Assembly: GCA_023052935.1 (NCBI GenBank)
Contig: CM041294.1
Coordinates: forward strand, 87,714,616 to 87,778,615
Length of the DNA: 64,000 nt
From: Piezodorus guildinii
Taxonomy: Eukaryota > Arthropoda > Insecta > Hemiptera > Pentatomidae
Direction: 5' to 3'
Each line of letters opens with the position of its first letter. Position 1 is the stretch's first letter. This document shows positions 1-9,734 of this stretch, piece by piece. The notes beneath the pieces were generated by a model. It was not told where the DNA came from. It saw only the letters and a program-made list of their open reading frames with translations, and made no database searches. The position numbers and the translations under genes were made by a program.

Positions 1-1
1 T

Positions 2-1840
2 AATAATGTGGCTTATTTTCGGTTAGTAAAGAATGAAACTTCAAAACTCTTAAAAAATAAGAAAAGAGAGTATCTTAAAGGCAAAATAATAGAAATAGAA
101 AAACACAGAAACGAAAATGACGTAAGAGAGATGTACAAAGGTATAAACAAATCGCGTAAAAGATTTGAACCTCTATTGAATGCGATTAAAGATGCAAATA
201 ACAATATAATTGCGGATCCTTCTGAGATATCAAATAAATTTAAACAACACTTTGACGGCATCTTAAATACGGAAAATAATAATCAATCTCCTCTCTCTGA
301 ATATCAGAGCGCTGAACCATGGATAGACGCACCGAGTAAAGAGGAAGTCGAAATGGCGATAGGAAAATTAAAACGTTATAAGGCCGCAGGAAATGATAAT
401 ATCACGAGTGAATTAATCAAGGCGTGTGGAGAAGCGGGCGTTTCCAAAATACATTTTTTAGTTAAAAAGATCTGGGAAACTGAAAAAATGCCCGAGGAAT
501 GGAAAGAATCAATACTTATTCCGATTCACAAAAAAGGACCGAGGTCGGATTGTAACAACCATCGTGGGATCTCTCTTCTCCCAGTATGCTATAAAATATT
601 CTCGTCAATTCTAACTAGTCGAATCACGGAATACGCTGAGGAAATTATCGGAGATTACCAATGTGGTTTTAGGCGGAATCGCTCGACTATTGACCAAATA
701 TTTTCCCTACGTCAAATATTAGAGAAAAAATTGGAATACAACGGTGTAGTCCATCAACTTTATATCGATTTTAAAAAGGCTTATGATTCAATAGACCGTC
801 AGAAGCTATATAACATCATGATTGAACAGGGAATACCTAGAAAGTTAGTAAACCTAGTAGAGATGTGTTTGTCGGAAACATTCCATAAAGTTAGAATCGG
901 TCATAATTACTCCGAGAGATTTGAGGTGCGATCGGGTTTAAAACAGGGTGACTCTCTTTCACCTATGTTATTTAATATAGCTTTAGAATATGTCATAGAA
1001 AAGGTGATGTGTACCGAGAAAGGCTTAAATATGGGTGACAAGATTCCGGTTTTGGGGTATGCCGATGATCTGGTACTGCTAGGTGAAGACACGGAAACCA
1101 TACAACTAAATACAAGTGTGTTAATAAAAACCGGTAAAGAAATAGGACTCGAATTAAATACCGATAAAACGAAGTATATGATTAGTAGCAGAAACGGTGT
1201 CGATCTTGGAGATATTGATGTATCAGGTCATACTTTTAAACACGTAGAGAAATTCAAGTATTTAGGTTCAATTATAACTAGAAAAAATGAAATCCAGGAA
1301 GAAATAAAGTCCCGGTTAAAGGTGGGAAATGCGTGTTATTATTCAGTTGCTAAGTTACTTAGTTCGCGGCTTCTATCTAAAAACTTAAAGATTAGAATTT
1401 ATAAAACTATTATTCTTCCAACGGTTCTTTACGGATGTGAAACGTGGCCGCTTACTTTAAAGGATGAACAGCGGCTTAAGGTTTTCGAAAATAAAGTATT
1501 GCGTAAAATATTTGGTCCAAAGAGAGATGAGGCCACTGGGGAGTTTAGAAGGTTGCATAACGCGGAATTGCGGAACTTGTATCCTGTGAATATAATTGAG
1601 CTGATTGCATCGCGGAGACTCAAATGGGCGAGTAAAGTTGTTGGGCTCGATGACGAACGGATTCCGAGAAAGTTGGTATTTGCTGATCCGACTGGTAGGC
1701 GTCCGAAAGGTAGGCCGAAGCGGAGATGGGAGGATTGCGTTAAGGCTGATCTCGGGAGCTTGGGCTTGAATGGTGAGCATTGGACGAGTCTGTGTAGGCG
1801 GAATTTGGTGGTATCGGCATCGAACCTTCGGGTTCGCTAA
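2..1840 (+). CDS. Reverse transcriptase ORF of an RTE-like non-LTR retrotransposon (5' end outside window)
   Basis: The frame is open from base 2, so the GTG at 8 is not a true start; the protein continues upstream of the window. Counting from base 8 there are 610 residues and no internal stop. Visible RT blocks are HRGISLLPVCYKIF (near residue 185), QCGFRRNRSTIDQ, the first catalytic aspartate block YIDFKKAYDSID near 252, GLKQGDSLSPMLFN, and the second YADD at 351-354. The C-terminal part has LYGCETWPLT and a basic GRPKRRWEDCVKADL segment near 565, typical of RTE-like LINEs in insects. No endonuclease is seen because it would lie to the left. The protein would copy its own RNA into DNA at a nicked genomic site. 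Clade assignment (RTE or a close relative) is from motif memory, not alignment. The intact frame suggests a young copy. Confidence 0.93.
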   Translation, partial: NNVAYFRLVKNETSKLLKNKKREYLKGKIIEIEKHRNENDVREMYKGINKSRKRFEPLLNAIKDANNNIIADPSEISNKFKQHFDGILNTENNNQSPLSEYQSAEPWIDAPSKEEVEMAIGKLKRYKAAGNDNITSELIKACGEAGVSKIHFLVKKIWETEKMPEEWKESILIPIHKKGPRSDCNNHRGISLLPVCYKIFSSILTSRITEYAEEIIGDYQCGFRRNRSTIDQIFSLRQILEKKLEYNGVVHQLYIDFKKAYDSIDRQKLYNIMIEQGIPRKLVNLVEMCLSETFHKVRIGHNYSERFEVRSGLKQGDSLSPMLFNIALEYVIEKVMCTEKGLNMGDKIPVLGYADDLVLLGEDTETIQLNTSVLIKTGKEIGLELNTDKTKYMISSRNGVDLGDIDVSGHTFKHVEKFKYLGSIITRKNEIQEEIKSRLKVGNACYYSVAKLLSSRLLSKNLKIRIYKTIILPTVLYGCETWPLTLKDEQRLKVFENKVLRKIFGPKRDEATGEFRRLHNAELRNLYPVNIIELIASRRLKWASKVVGLDDERIPRKLVFADPTGRRPKGRPKRRWEDCVKADLGSLGLNGEHWTSLCRRNLVVSASNLRVR

Positions 1841-1887
1841 GCCTATTATTATTTATTTATTATTTATTTATTATTTATTTATTATTA
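1841..1887 (+). repeat. 3' microsatellite tail of the RTE-like element
   Basis: Straight after the stop codon comes GCCTATTATT and then repeated TTATTTA units up to 1887. There is practically no 3' UTR. The same stop-codon context followed by a TTA-rich tail is found on the minus strand at 6283-6320 and 52038-52060, which fixes this as the true 3' terminus of the family. Confidence 0.85.
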
Positions 1888-2545
1888 CCTTCTTTTTCTG
1901 CACATTTTTCCCAACGTGACACCAACTTTTGTATCCCCGAACTGAAAAATTCTGAGCTTTGAAGTGAAACAAAATATGAAAACGCACTTTTCACTTGATC
2001 ATCATTTTCAAAACGTTTTTCTTTGACGAAGTTGTCTAAATTCCTGAACAGGTGGTAATCTGTTGGAGACAAGTCGGGAGAATATGGTGGGTGCGGAAGA
2101 ACTTCGTAGCCCAGTTCTTTCAATTTTTGCACGGTATGTTTTGAAATAAGGGGTCTTGCTGCTGCTCAGTGCGATCAGGAGGTACCCATGTATCGAGCTT
2201 TTTACTTTCCCAATACACTTTAAATGTCTGGAAACGGTAGATGCACTTGCATTTAGTTGTGCTGAGGGTCCTTTAACTGTTCGGTAGGGGTTTCCTTCTA
2301 CTGTATGTTTGAGGACATCGTTGTCTATTACGGACGGAGGTCTTCCTCAGGGCAACTTTTCCAAGTCGATATCCCCGCTGAAAACTTAGCAAACCAACGG
2401 CGAATGGTCCGTTCATTAACACTCCCTTCCCCAAACGCCTTGCAAATATTTCTTGCGGCCTCAGCTGCTGAATGGCCGAGTTTTAACTCGTACAAAAATA
2501 TTACTCGAAAATCGCGTATTTCCATGTTCATATTTGGAGGTATGC
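1888..2545 (-). pseudogene. Internally deleted mariner transposase
   Basis: The N-terminal part (2531 down to about 2180) carries the mariner DNA-binding helix-turn-helix region (FLYELKLGHSAAEAARNI, ERTIRRWFAKF) and the linker KKLDTWVP. The C-terminal part (about 2160 down to 1888) carries HPPYSPDLSPTDYH, which holds the third catalytic aspartate of the D,D34D triad, and a RWEKC terminus. The stretch with the first two aspartates is missing: the frame runs from EQQQ directly into the residues that normally follow HDNAR, with a 1-nt frame change at a GCAAGA junction. The protein is therefore dead. Its last few codons are cut off by the tail of the RTE-like element. Family resemblance is to the SETMAR-like mariners. 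Confidence 0.9.
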
Positions 2546-2639
2546 TAAAAAGTGGGTAATTGATTGGGAAGCTAATGTTTATAATACAAAGGTAGAGGAT
2601 TAGTAACTGTTTACTTTAAATATACAAACATTCGGAAGA
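2546..2639. other. Flank of the mariner remnant, no feature seen
   Basis: AT-rich sequence that should contain the 5' terminal inverted repeat of the mariner; because the opposite end was destroyed by the RTE insertion no matching repeat could be paired. Confidence 0.4.
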
Positions 2640-2987
2640 AAAAAACAGAGACCTGCAAAATCCTTATGTATTTCAGAAACTATAAGAACGGACCCAATAA
2701 ATATACCGTTGGAAAGGTAAAGATTTTAGAAAAAATATTATCTTATACTCAAGCATGTAAAAGTTAATAAAGAGTGACGAAAAGCCGATAAAACTAACTG
2801 ATTATTTTAGATAATAATATAATAGATTTTTTAAGAAAACAATGTTTCAATACAAATTCAATTTAATTAATTCATTAATGGTTTTACCCATTTTTATCTT
2901 TAACAGTATTTGAAAATTCTTTAATCGATTTTAAAAACGGAGGTAAGTGAAAGTCGTGTGTTGCCCGCACCAGATTTATTTTTATCT
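2640..2987 (-). repeat. Family H, first ~350 bp, inverted
   Basis: Contains the family landmarks in reverse order: TATACCGTTGGAAAG, AAAGCCGATAAAACTAACTG, then GGAGGTAAGTGAAAGTCGTG and GCCCGCACCAGATT. Only the 5' third of the element is present. It stands head-to-head with the full copy that starts at 3007. Confidence 0.85.
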
Positions 2988-3006
2988 CTAGATGTATTTA
3001 AAAAAT

Positions 3007-3867
3007 CTGGTTTCTTTCACTTACCTCCGTTATTAGGACCTATTAAAGAATTTTCAAACACAGTAAGAAATAAAAATAAGTGAAACCATTAAACATTTAA
3101 TTAAATGGAATTTCTATAGAATTTATGTGTTTTATTAAAAGATCTGTGATATTATTATCTTAAATAATCACTAAGTTATATCGGCTTTTCATCACTCTCT
3201 ATTAACTTTTAAAACCGTGTGTATGAGATAATATTTTTTCTAAGATCTTTAGCTTTCCAACGGTATATTATACTACTGTTCTTAAGTTAAAAAAAAAAAT
3301 GCATAAAAAAAATATTTTTTTTGTTTTCTCCTTCAGTTGTTTATTAAATTCCCCCAACATGCATATTTAGCTATTACTTATCAATGCTAACAAGATAATA
3401 TGGTAATTTTTAAAGAATCTACAAAATTAAAGGTACTATAGAAGAAGGAAATTTAATATATCGGCATTTAAGCTCCGTCAATCTATTTTAATCAGAATAA
3501 AACTTACATTATATTAAAGCCCATTAAAATTTACATCGATATAGCGAGTTTAGTCCAAATCGTTGGTTTTTGAGAAAATCTAAAAAAGGTGCAAAATGCA
3601 TGGTATAAAGTGGCTCTTTTGGTAAGCTTATTTTGATGAAAAGGGTTTTGTAATGTCTCGGGCGTATATTTGTCTTAAATATGAAATTTCAGTTTCATAG
3701 GACTTACCGTTTCCTCCTGGGAGTTACCACACACACACAGACCTTTTTGCAGGACTTGGTTATTTGGACTCAGGGGAGCCTAAAATGTGTATTTTCGTTG
3801 AAAACTGGAATTCGAAAATTTTCGCGATCGCAATACTTTCCCTTACTATAGATAGTAAGTGAACGTA
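3007..3867 (+). mobile_element. Family H, near full-length copy 1
   Basis: Starts TCTGGTTTCTTTCACTTACC and ends with the family terminal hairpin, here CTTACTATAGATAGTAAG followed by TGAACGTA. About 861 bp, with the landmark AATGGGAT-less core AGCCCATTAAAATTTACATC, a short CA tract near 3731 and the CGATCGCAATACTTTCCC block near the end. Non-coding. Non-autonomous status is inferred from the absence of any ORF. Confidence 0.85.
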
Positions 3868-3888
3868 AAAATTCTCCAATTGAGTTCA

Positions 3889-3933
3889 ACAACGAAGGTA
3901 TGTGAAAGTCGTTGGTTGCGCGAACCAGATTTT
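3889..3933 (-). repeat. Family H 5' terminus fragment
   Basis: GGTATGTGAAAGTCGTTGG and GCGAACCAGATT match the outermost ~45 bp of the family in reverse orientation. Confidence 0.65.
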
Positions 3934-4099
3934 TTTTTTACAGGTATAAATAAAATATTGAGTGCTTTAAAAAGTTTTTCGGAAAGTATCGTTAGGTATG
4001 GAATAGAAAATTATTTTGTGCTGTTTTCTTTGTGTGGTTATTTTTGGGACATTGGTATCTGCTTCCGTAGTTTGCAAATAAGTTTGTGTCGAAAACCAT

Positions 4100-4109
4100 T
4101 ATATATATA

Positions 4110-4164
<55 letters not shown>
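4100..4164. repeat. (TA)n microsatellite
   Basis: About 65 bp of TA dinucleotides with one TTTA interruption. The open frames across it are artefacts of the repeat. Confidence 0.95.
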
Positions 4165-4166
<2 letters not shown>

Positions 4167-5390
4167 GTCTGTGTGTGTAAAAGAAGATAAGGGATGTTAA
4201 TCCAGTAAATGAAATTATTGGTGTTAATGAAATTGGTGAGGGTCGGTGAAGGACGCCGTTGGTGGTGGTAATAGAGCCCAATTGTCTAAGGAAGGCTAAA
4301 TCCAGGATATGGGGGCTCTTAACAGGCCCAGCAATTAGTGGTCGTTCGGGGTGAAATGTGTGTCCTTCTCTCTATAGGGTCTTCAATCTATTTGGTCGCT
4401 GAATCACGGTTCCTGGCTATGGAAAATCCTTAGAAGTTCAGTATTCGAACAGTTTCTAGACAAATGAAATGTTGAAAGATATAAGCCCTATAGCCTTCAA
4501 AGGTGAGGTAGGAATGAACAAAAAAAAAAAAAAATAAAAGCAAATAAATTCGAAATGCCATATCACCGCTAATTCAATGATTCCTGAAAAAAATGATACA
4601 CATATATACGCCTACAACTTATGAAAATAGAAAAAAATATGTATTCTACTTTAGAATCAGTAAATCGGGATGAAAAAAGAAAAATAAATCGATCTATACG
4701 GTCTTTACAAATTGTGAGAATTCACAAATTATGTAATTCTCCTCAAAACTCGGTTGTTATTAAGGATAGAAAAAAAGAATATTATACTCTTAACTACAAC
4801 TAATAATAGATGTTATTCGCCAATAACCATAAATGAAAGAACCTCAAAAGGAAAAGGCTACAAATTATTAAAGTTGAAAAAAATTGGGAGTCAGTCTCAG
4901 AAAAGGCAGCAAAATTAAATATTTAAAAAAAAGACTGACTCCCGATTATTTCCACCTATAATAGTTTCTACAGTTAACTATACTTTCTCAATACAAATTA
5001 TTAAATAATGGACGATTAACTAATATGAAAAGCACTCAATAATTCAAAAGAAAATCACTATCCCTATTCTTTACAAGTTGATATATCTCTGCTATTTCTG
5101 AACCGATTTCAGTGATTCTTTTTTCGTTTTGTTAGAAATTCCATTTATTCCAAATTTTAAGGAATAATTTATCTACTGATTCTACAAAAAAAAAAAATGT
5201 ATTCCATTATTTGGATTCTACTTATCCTTAAACTTAACTTAAGCCCTCAAATAACTGAGCTATTGAACTAAATCATTTTTAATTGGCCACCATTTTTTAA
5301 AGAAAATCAAAACGTTTAGGAGTTTGACTCATCGTTGGATGCCCTGGAATTTTCGGGCCAAGTTTAATAAAAAAAAAAAAATATATTTAT
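4165..5390. other. Unassigned AT-rich stretch
   Basis: No gene recognised. The segment 4200-4534 has higher GC than its surroundings and ends in 15 A residues, so it may be a retroposed sequence of unknown origin. At 4886-4897 and 4932-4943 there is a perfect 12-bp inverted repeat (GGGAGTCAGTCT) around a 34-nt loop. A 60-codon open frame at 4621-4803 has no recognisable content. Confidence 0.4.
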
Positions 5391-5454
5391 TGAGATATGT
5401 TACAATTTGTTTCTATATGAACATTAGTAATAGTAATATTAGATCACTTTCTCA

Positions 5455-6000
5455 CAATATATACAGTATACTATGTTAAAGTCAAATTACATAAAATATA
5501 ATATATATACAAAAAACAACAACCTAAAAAAATTGGTGCAGTAGTTTCGGGAAAAAGCCACCGACGGCGGGCAAACGCATTTCTTTTTATTCGTTATTCG
5601 AGGATTTTTTTTTGTTTTGTTTTTTTTGGTTAAAAAGGTCCATTCTAGAAAATAATAAACCAACACTCAACAATACAGAGGAGACATACAAACCGGAAAT
5701 GTAAGTTTATGCCATGATCACATCCACACAATATATACAGTATACAATGATAAAGTCAAATTACATTATATATAATATTTATATACAAAAAAACAACAAC
5801 CTAAAAAAATTGGTCCAATAGTTTCAGGAAAAAGCCGCGGACGGCGGGCAAACGCATTTCTTTTTATTCGTTATTCGAGGGTTGTTGTTGTTTTTTTGTT
5901 TTTTTCTTGTTCGATTAAAAAAGTCCATTGTAGAAAATAATAAACCAACACAAAACGATACAGAGGAGACATACAGACCGGAAATATAAGTTTAGGCTGA
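5455..6000. repeat. Two-unit direct tandem duplication, ~275 bp period
   Basis: Unit 1 begins at AATATATACAGTATACTATG (5457) and unit 2 at AATATATACAGTATACAATG (5732). Both run through ACAACAACCTAAAAAAATTGG, a GGCGGGCAAACGCATTTCT block, a T-rich tract and AGAAAATAATAAACCAACAC to CAGAGGAGACATACA. The units differ at scattered sites, so the duplication is not very recent. Confidence 0.85.
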
Positions 6001-6211
6001 GGCTGTAACTAAGCCGGAGTGTTGTTTTATCGCCGCTGGCTGTGTCCACCGGCCGGTCTCGCCTATTCTTCTTGATGTAGGCACAAACTCCATCCATCAA
6101 ACCAGAAAATTGCTTCTTCAAGTCTGCTATAACTGCACTTCCTCTAACTCTCAGGTCATTATAACCCAATAAATATATAATTTCATTCTGGGAACCGAAT
6201 ATTGGGTACAT
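6001..6211 (-). other. Protein-like open frame of unknown origin
   Basis: The minus frame from 6211 gives a stretch of about 50 residues (residues 9-57 of the frame) with plausible amphipathic composition, including VIADLKKQFSGLMDGVCAYI and KKNRRDRPVD, before running into repeat sequence. I do not recognise a family. It may be a fragment of a captured exon or of an unrecognised transposon protein; it may also be chance. Confidence 0.2.
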
Positions 6212-6231
6212 AGAAGTGATAAGACTCTAAC

Positions 6232-6280
6232 TAAGTGAAACGTGTATTACCGCTGAAAACTGGAATTCGAAGAAAAATCA
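6232..6280 (+). repeat. Family H internal fragment
   Basis: AACGTGTATTACCGCTGAAA and CTGGAATTCGAA match the region about 100 bp before the 3' end of the family. It is interrupted by the RTE-like insertion that follows. Confidence 0.6.
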
Positions 6281-6282
6281 TA

Positions 6283-6500
6283 ATAGTAATAATAAATAAT
6301 AATGATAATAATAGGCCTACCGAACCCGAAGGTTCGAAGCCGATACCACCGAATTCCGCCTGCACAGACTCGTCCAATGTTCACCGTTCAAGCCAAAGCC
6401 CCCAATCCTCTCATCAACGCTTCGGCCTACCTTTCGGACGCCTACCAGTCGGATCAGCGAATACCAACTTTCTCGGAATCCCTTTCTCACCGAGCCTAAC
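6283..6500 (-). mobile_element. RTE-like element, 5'-truncated 3' end
   Basis: The TTA-rich tail (6283-6316) is followed, reading leftwards on the minus strand, by the end of the RT ORF seen at 2-1840 (GAACCCGAAGGTTCG, TACCTTTCGGACGCCTACCA, ACCAACTTTCTCGG). Only the last ~200 bp are present. Typical LINE 5' truncation. Confidence 0.88.
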
Positions 6501-6544
6501 GGTAATACTTTCTGATGGTAACACTTTTCTAAACTATATTTTAC

Positions 6545-6665
6545 CCTCGCACACCAATCTATATATGAGATATATAGTAAGGGAAAGTATTGCGTTCTAG
6601 AAAATTTTAGTTTTCAACGGAAATAACTAAGTCGAGCGAAAACGTCTGTGGGTGTCCGTATATAA
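6545..6665 (-). repeat. Family H 3' terminus fragment
   Basis: ATATATAGTAAGGGAAAGTA, TTTTCAACGGAAATA and GTCTGTGGGTGTCCG are the terminal ~110 bp of the family in reverse. Confidence 0.75.
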
Positions 6666-6794
6666 AAACGCAGATATTTGTATTTCAAATGTTACTTCAA
6701 TAGTATTTTTTCACCATAAATGGAAATTACTTAGTTTTATATCTAATGGAACTTAATTGTCTATCAAATGGTACCAAAAGCAAATGTATTTATT

Positions 6795-6950
6795 AGGAGA
6801 AACGGATTTTTTTTTTATTCGTTATTTTGATTCTACGGATCTTCAAACGTAAGCTCTAAAATTTTGAGAGGTGGGAGAGGTATTTTTTTTTTGTTTGTTT
6901 TAGTTTGATTAAAAAAGTTCATTATTGAAAATAATAAACCAAAAGCATAG
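6795..6950. repeat. Dispersed repeat with GAAAATAATAAACC end
   Basis: GGATCTTCAAACGTAAGCTC, a T-rich tract and GAAAATAATAAACCA recur at 5545-5670, 5845-5965, 45085-45155 and, inverted, at 61690-61890. The class is unknown. Confidence 0.6.
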
Positions 6951-7019
6951 AAATATTTAACAATAACCAAATGAATTCCCTAAAAATAAGTGTATTAATG
7001 TACATGTATAATGTAGCGA

Positions 7020-7198
7020 TGGAAAGATAAAGATTTGTTAAAAATTGTTTGAAACATATACAGTCGTCCGTGATACTCAAGAATTATACAAGACATATTG
7101 AAATGTACAACTCTATTACCTCATAAAACTAGTAAATATGCTAATAAACAAAAGCCATGAAACAAACTTGTAGAGGAACTACCCATTGGCAGCACTCT
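7020..7198 (-). repeat. Jockey-type element 3' UTR fragment
   Basis: TAGAGGAACTACCCATTGGCAGCACTC resembles in outline the 3' UTR of the minus-strand jockey copy at 26035-26060 (the shared run is CTACCCATTGGCAGC). It ends where the plus-strand jockey copy begins, so two oppositely oriented copies abut here. Confidence 0.55.
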
Positions 7199-7202
7199 AG
7201 TT

Positions 7203-7935
7203 ACTATTCGAAGGTCGCTTGGCCGATCCCGATACCTTTCTGGCAACATTTGCTGACGACACAGCCATTTTATCATCCAATTCCGATCCTGAAGTAGCAT
7301 CTCTAAATCTCCAAAGGCACCTTTCCCTTGTCGAAGACTGGTGTAAGGCTTGGCGAATTAAGGTAAACGAAAGCAAATGTACACACGTCACCTTCACCCT
7401 TCGACGTAAATCCTGTCCAACAGTTAAATTCAATTCCATACCGCTTCCTTCCTCAGACACAGTCCGGTACCTTGGCTTTTTACTAGACAAAAGACTGACG
7501 TGGAACCCACATACGAGACTTAAAAGGATAGAACTCAACCGCAGATTCGGCCGGTTATACAAATTACTAAACAGAAAATCTCATCTTACAGTCGACAACA
7601 AATTACTAATATATAAGACAGTACTGAAACCTATATGGACCTACGGACTTGAACTATGGGGGACAACTAAACATTCTAACATCAAACGTATCCAATCCTT
7701 CCAATCCAAAGTCCTCCGAACAATAGTTAATGCTCCTTATTACGTTACCAACTGTACCCTACACCATGACCTTAATATTCCATTTATTTTAGACCTGGTA
7801 CCATCCAAATTCTCCAAATTCCATCAGAACCTTCTTCATCATCCTAATCCTCTTGCTCAATCGCTTTCCAGCTTCACCCATCCCTACAATCCTCCTCGAA
7901 GATTGAAACGGCAGTGGCCCCGCGACGTTTTGTAA
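7203..7935 (+). pseudogene. C-terminal half of a jockey-type LINE reverse transcriptase
   Basis: The frame from 7219 gives 238 residues. FADD at residues 11-14 is the second catalytic aspartate block of RT; then come LSLVEDWCKAWRIKVNESK, FTLRRKSCP, VRYLGFLLDKRLTWNPHT, IYKTVLKPIWTYGLELWGTT, SFQSKVLRTIVNAPYY and the terminal RLKRQWPRDVL. These are the hallmarks of jockey-clade elements. Endonuclease, the first RT aspartate block and ORF1 are missing, so this is a 5'-truncated insertion although the remaining frame is unbroken. Confidence 0.93.
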
Positions 7936-8376
7936 ACATTTATCTGGAGTTCTGACACTGGTCAGATCCTCCACTCATGTACAGTATGTTTGTGGCTATT
8001 CCGCTCTGGCTCGGCCTCCACTGGCATACACCAGTGAAGCGCTGAGTGGGAGGCGCTGGGATCTCTTGGATTCCGCTTCTCCTCCCACTTGTGGGGGGAG
8101 CAGCCGAGTCTAGGGTTCCTTTGGCTGATTGTATATATTGTATATAGTTAAGTATGCTTGTATGATTTTTATTTATTTCCCAACTTGTATTTATCTCTAC
8201 TACAGGTTGTTGTTTTGATTTGTTTCTTGTTGCTTTTTTTTTTGTATATATTTGAATTTATTTATTTCCGATTTTATGTAAATTGACTTTATCATTATTG
8301 GCTGTATATATTGTATGAATGTGTACTACATCTCTATTACTACTGTTCATTATGCAACAAATTGTAATATTTCTCA

Positions 8377-8382
<6 letters not shown>
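7936..8382 (+). other. 3' UTR of the jockey-type element
   Basis: It ends in CTCAATAAAA, a polyadenylation-like signal directly before the A tail. The copy at 58695-59360 has the same 3' UTR layout (ATTGTATGRATG, CTCAATAAAAA). Confidence 0.8.
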
Positions 8383-8411
<29 letters not shown>

Positions 8412-8452
8412 GTAAAAAAAAAAAAAAATTTTGGTAAAAAAAAAAAATTTTT

Positions 8453-8493
<41 letters not shown>
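8380..8493 (+). repeat. Interrupted poly(A) tail
   Basis: About 110 bp made of A runs of 12-33 separated three times by TTTGGT, TTTTGGT or TTTTTGGT. It is the tail of the jockey element; the periodic interruptions suggest slippage growth of the tail. The lysine-rich open frame over it is an artefact. Confidence 0.85.
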
Positions 8494-8495
<2 letters not shown>

Positions 8496-8635
8496 AAGAA
8501 AAGATTAAAAATAAGAGAAATTAAATACAGTGGGAATGGAGTTTGTCATAAATGTAATGATGTATTAGGTATACATAAGGTATGTATGAGGTATACCTGT
8601 TTCGGTTCATATCAGTAGCATATGGAACATTGAAA

Positions 8636-8925
8636 TGATGGAGTTGACCGTTGATAATATTAGATGAGGAAGATGGCTGTTGGTGTGGTCATAATGAAAA
8701 ATCCAAAAAAAAAAACATTAACTAGTTGTACTTATTGTAATTATGTGCCGACGTTTCGGCCTACATTGTAGGCCTTCATCAGGACAAAGAGAAACAAATA
8801 ACAACCAATGCAATTAAAAAATTAATAATAAGTTAGGTACAATAATAAGGTGACAAAAAATACAATATGGAAACAAACATAACATTAAATTAAATTAAAA
8901 TACAAGTAAAGGCAGTATCCTAGGA
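8636..8925 (-). repeat. Family P copy with hammerhead-like core (left arm of an inverted pair)
   Basis: Begins GTTGACCGTTGATAATATT as other P copies do. On the minus strand 8782-8754 reads CTGATGA, then a 17-nt segment whose ends GGCCTACA and TGTAGGCC are perfect complements, then GAAA. These are the two conserved boxes and stem II of a hammerhead ribozyme. The remainder to 8910 is repeated in inverted form at 9735-9850. Confidence 0.6.
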
Positions 8926-9720
8926 CCTATTCTTTTCATAGTTTATACAGCTGATATCCCACCCCATCCTAACACTTTCCTTTCTACCAACGCTGATGAC
9001 ACTTGTGTGTTAGCAGTCAATACTGATTCAACTATTTCCTCTCAAATTCTCCAATCACCACATCAGAGACCTCGAAGTAATGGTGTCAGAACTGGAGAAT
9101 TAAAATAAATGCCAACAAATCCAACCAAATTACCTTTACCCTTCGTCGTAAACTATAAACATCCTGCCCTACTCTCTCCTTCAGCAACACTCTTGTCCCG
9201 GTTGAACAGATCCGATATCTAGGACTGCACCTTGACAAACGTCTCACTTGGAACCCTCATACAAGAATGAGGTTAGCTAAGAAGATTAGCGTTATCTACT
9301 AATAAAGACTCATCTACATGACTATCATAAGGCCGATATGGACTTACGGAGTAGAGCTTTGGGGCTAATCTAATCCCTTCGATCCAAAACCCTTTGTCAC
9401 GAATACGCTAATCCATAAAGACCTCAATGTTCCTTGTGTTGCTGTTTTGGCCCGATCTAGATACCATTCCTTTCATGGCAAATTCTATTCACGCTCTAAT
9501 CTTCTAGTTTCAATCCTTTCTTCCTCTTCAATTCTTGACAATCCTCCGAGGCGTCTGAAAAGGAGATGGCCCCGATAACTTCTAGTTTAGAAAATGTTTA
9601 GAGTGCTTCCATCGGGAAGCTTCCCTACATGTGTTTCATGCCTATGAACATATACTGTCAAATATCACTTCATTATTGTTCACTTCATTTCCTTAGTTTC
9701 TCTTTATAGTTTTCAAATAT
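8926..9720 (+). pseudogene. Decayed jockey-type reverse transcriptase
   Basis: Translated pieces in shifting frames give GSILGPILFIVYTADIP, an NADDT version of the FADD block, TFTLRR-like and RYLGLHLDKRLTWNPHTR-like segments and WTYGVELWG. Several frameshifts and stops. It lies between the two inverted family P arms and therefore seems to be trapped inside a composite insertion. Confidence 0.75.
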
Positions 9721-9734
9721 TGTCATTCCAATAT

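Noticed and set aside
3731..3745. CA/GT microsatellites at many sites as independent loci
   Set aside because: Nearly all are the internal CA core of family H copies, not separate features.
4099..4281. Open frames of alternating Tyr-Ile across TA microsatellites (also at 20886-21086, 35279-35488, 45694-45951)
   Set aside because: Simple-sequence artefacts; TA repeats are open in several frames.
8319..8618. Lysine-rich 99-codon frame
   Set aside because: Produced by the interrupted poly(A) tail of the jockey element.
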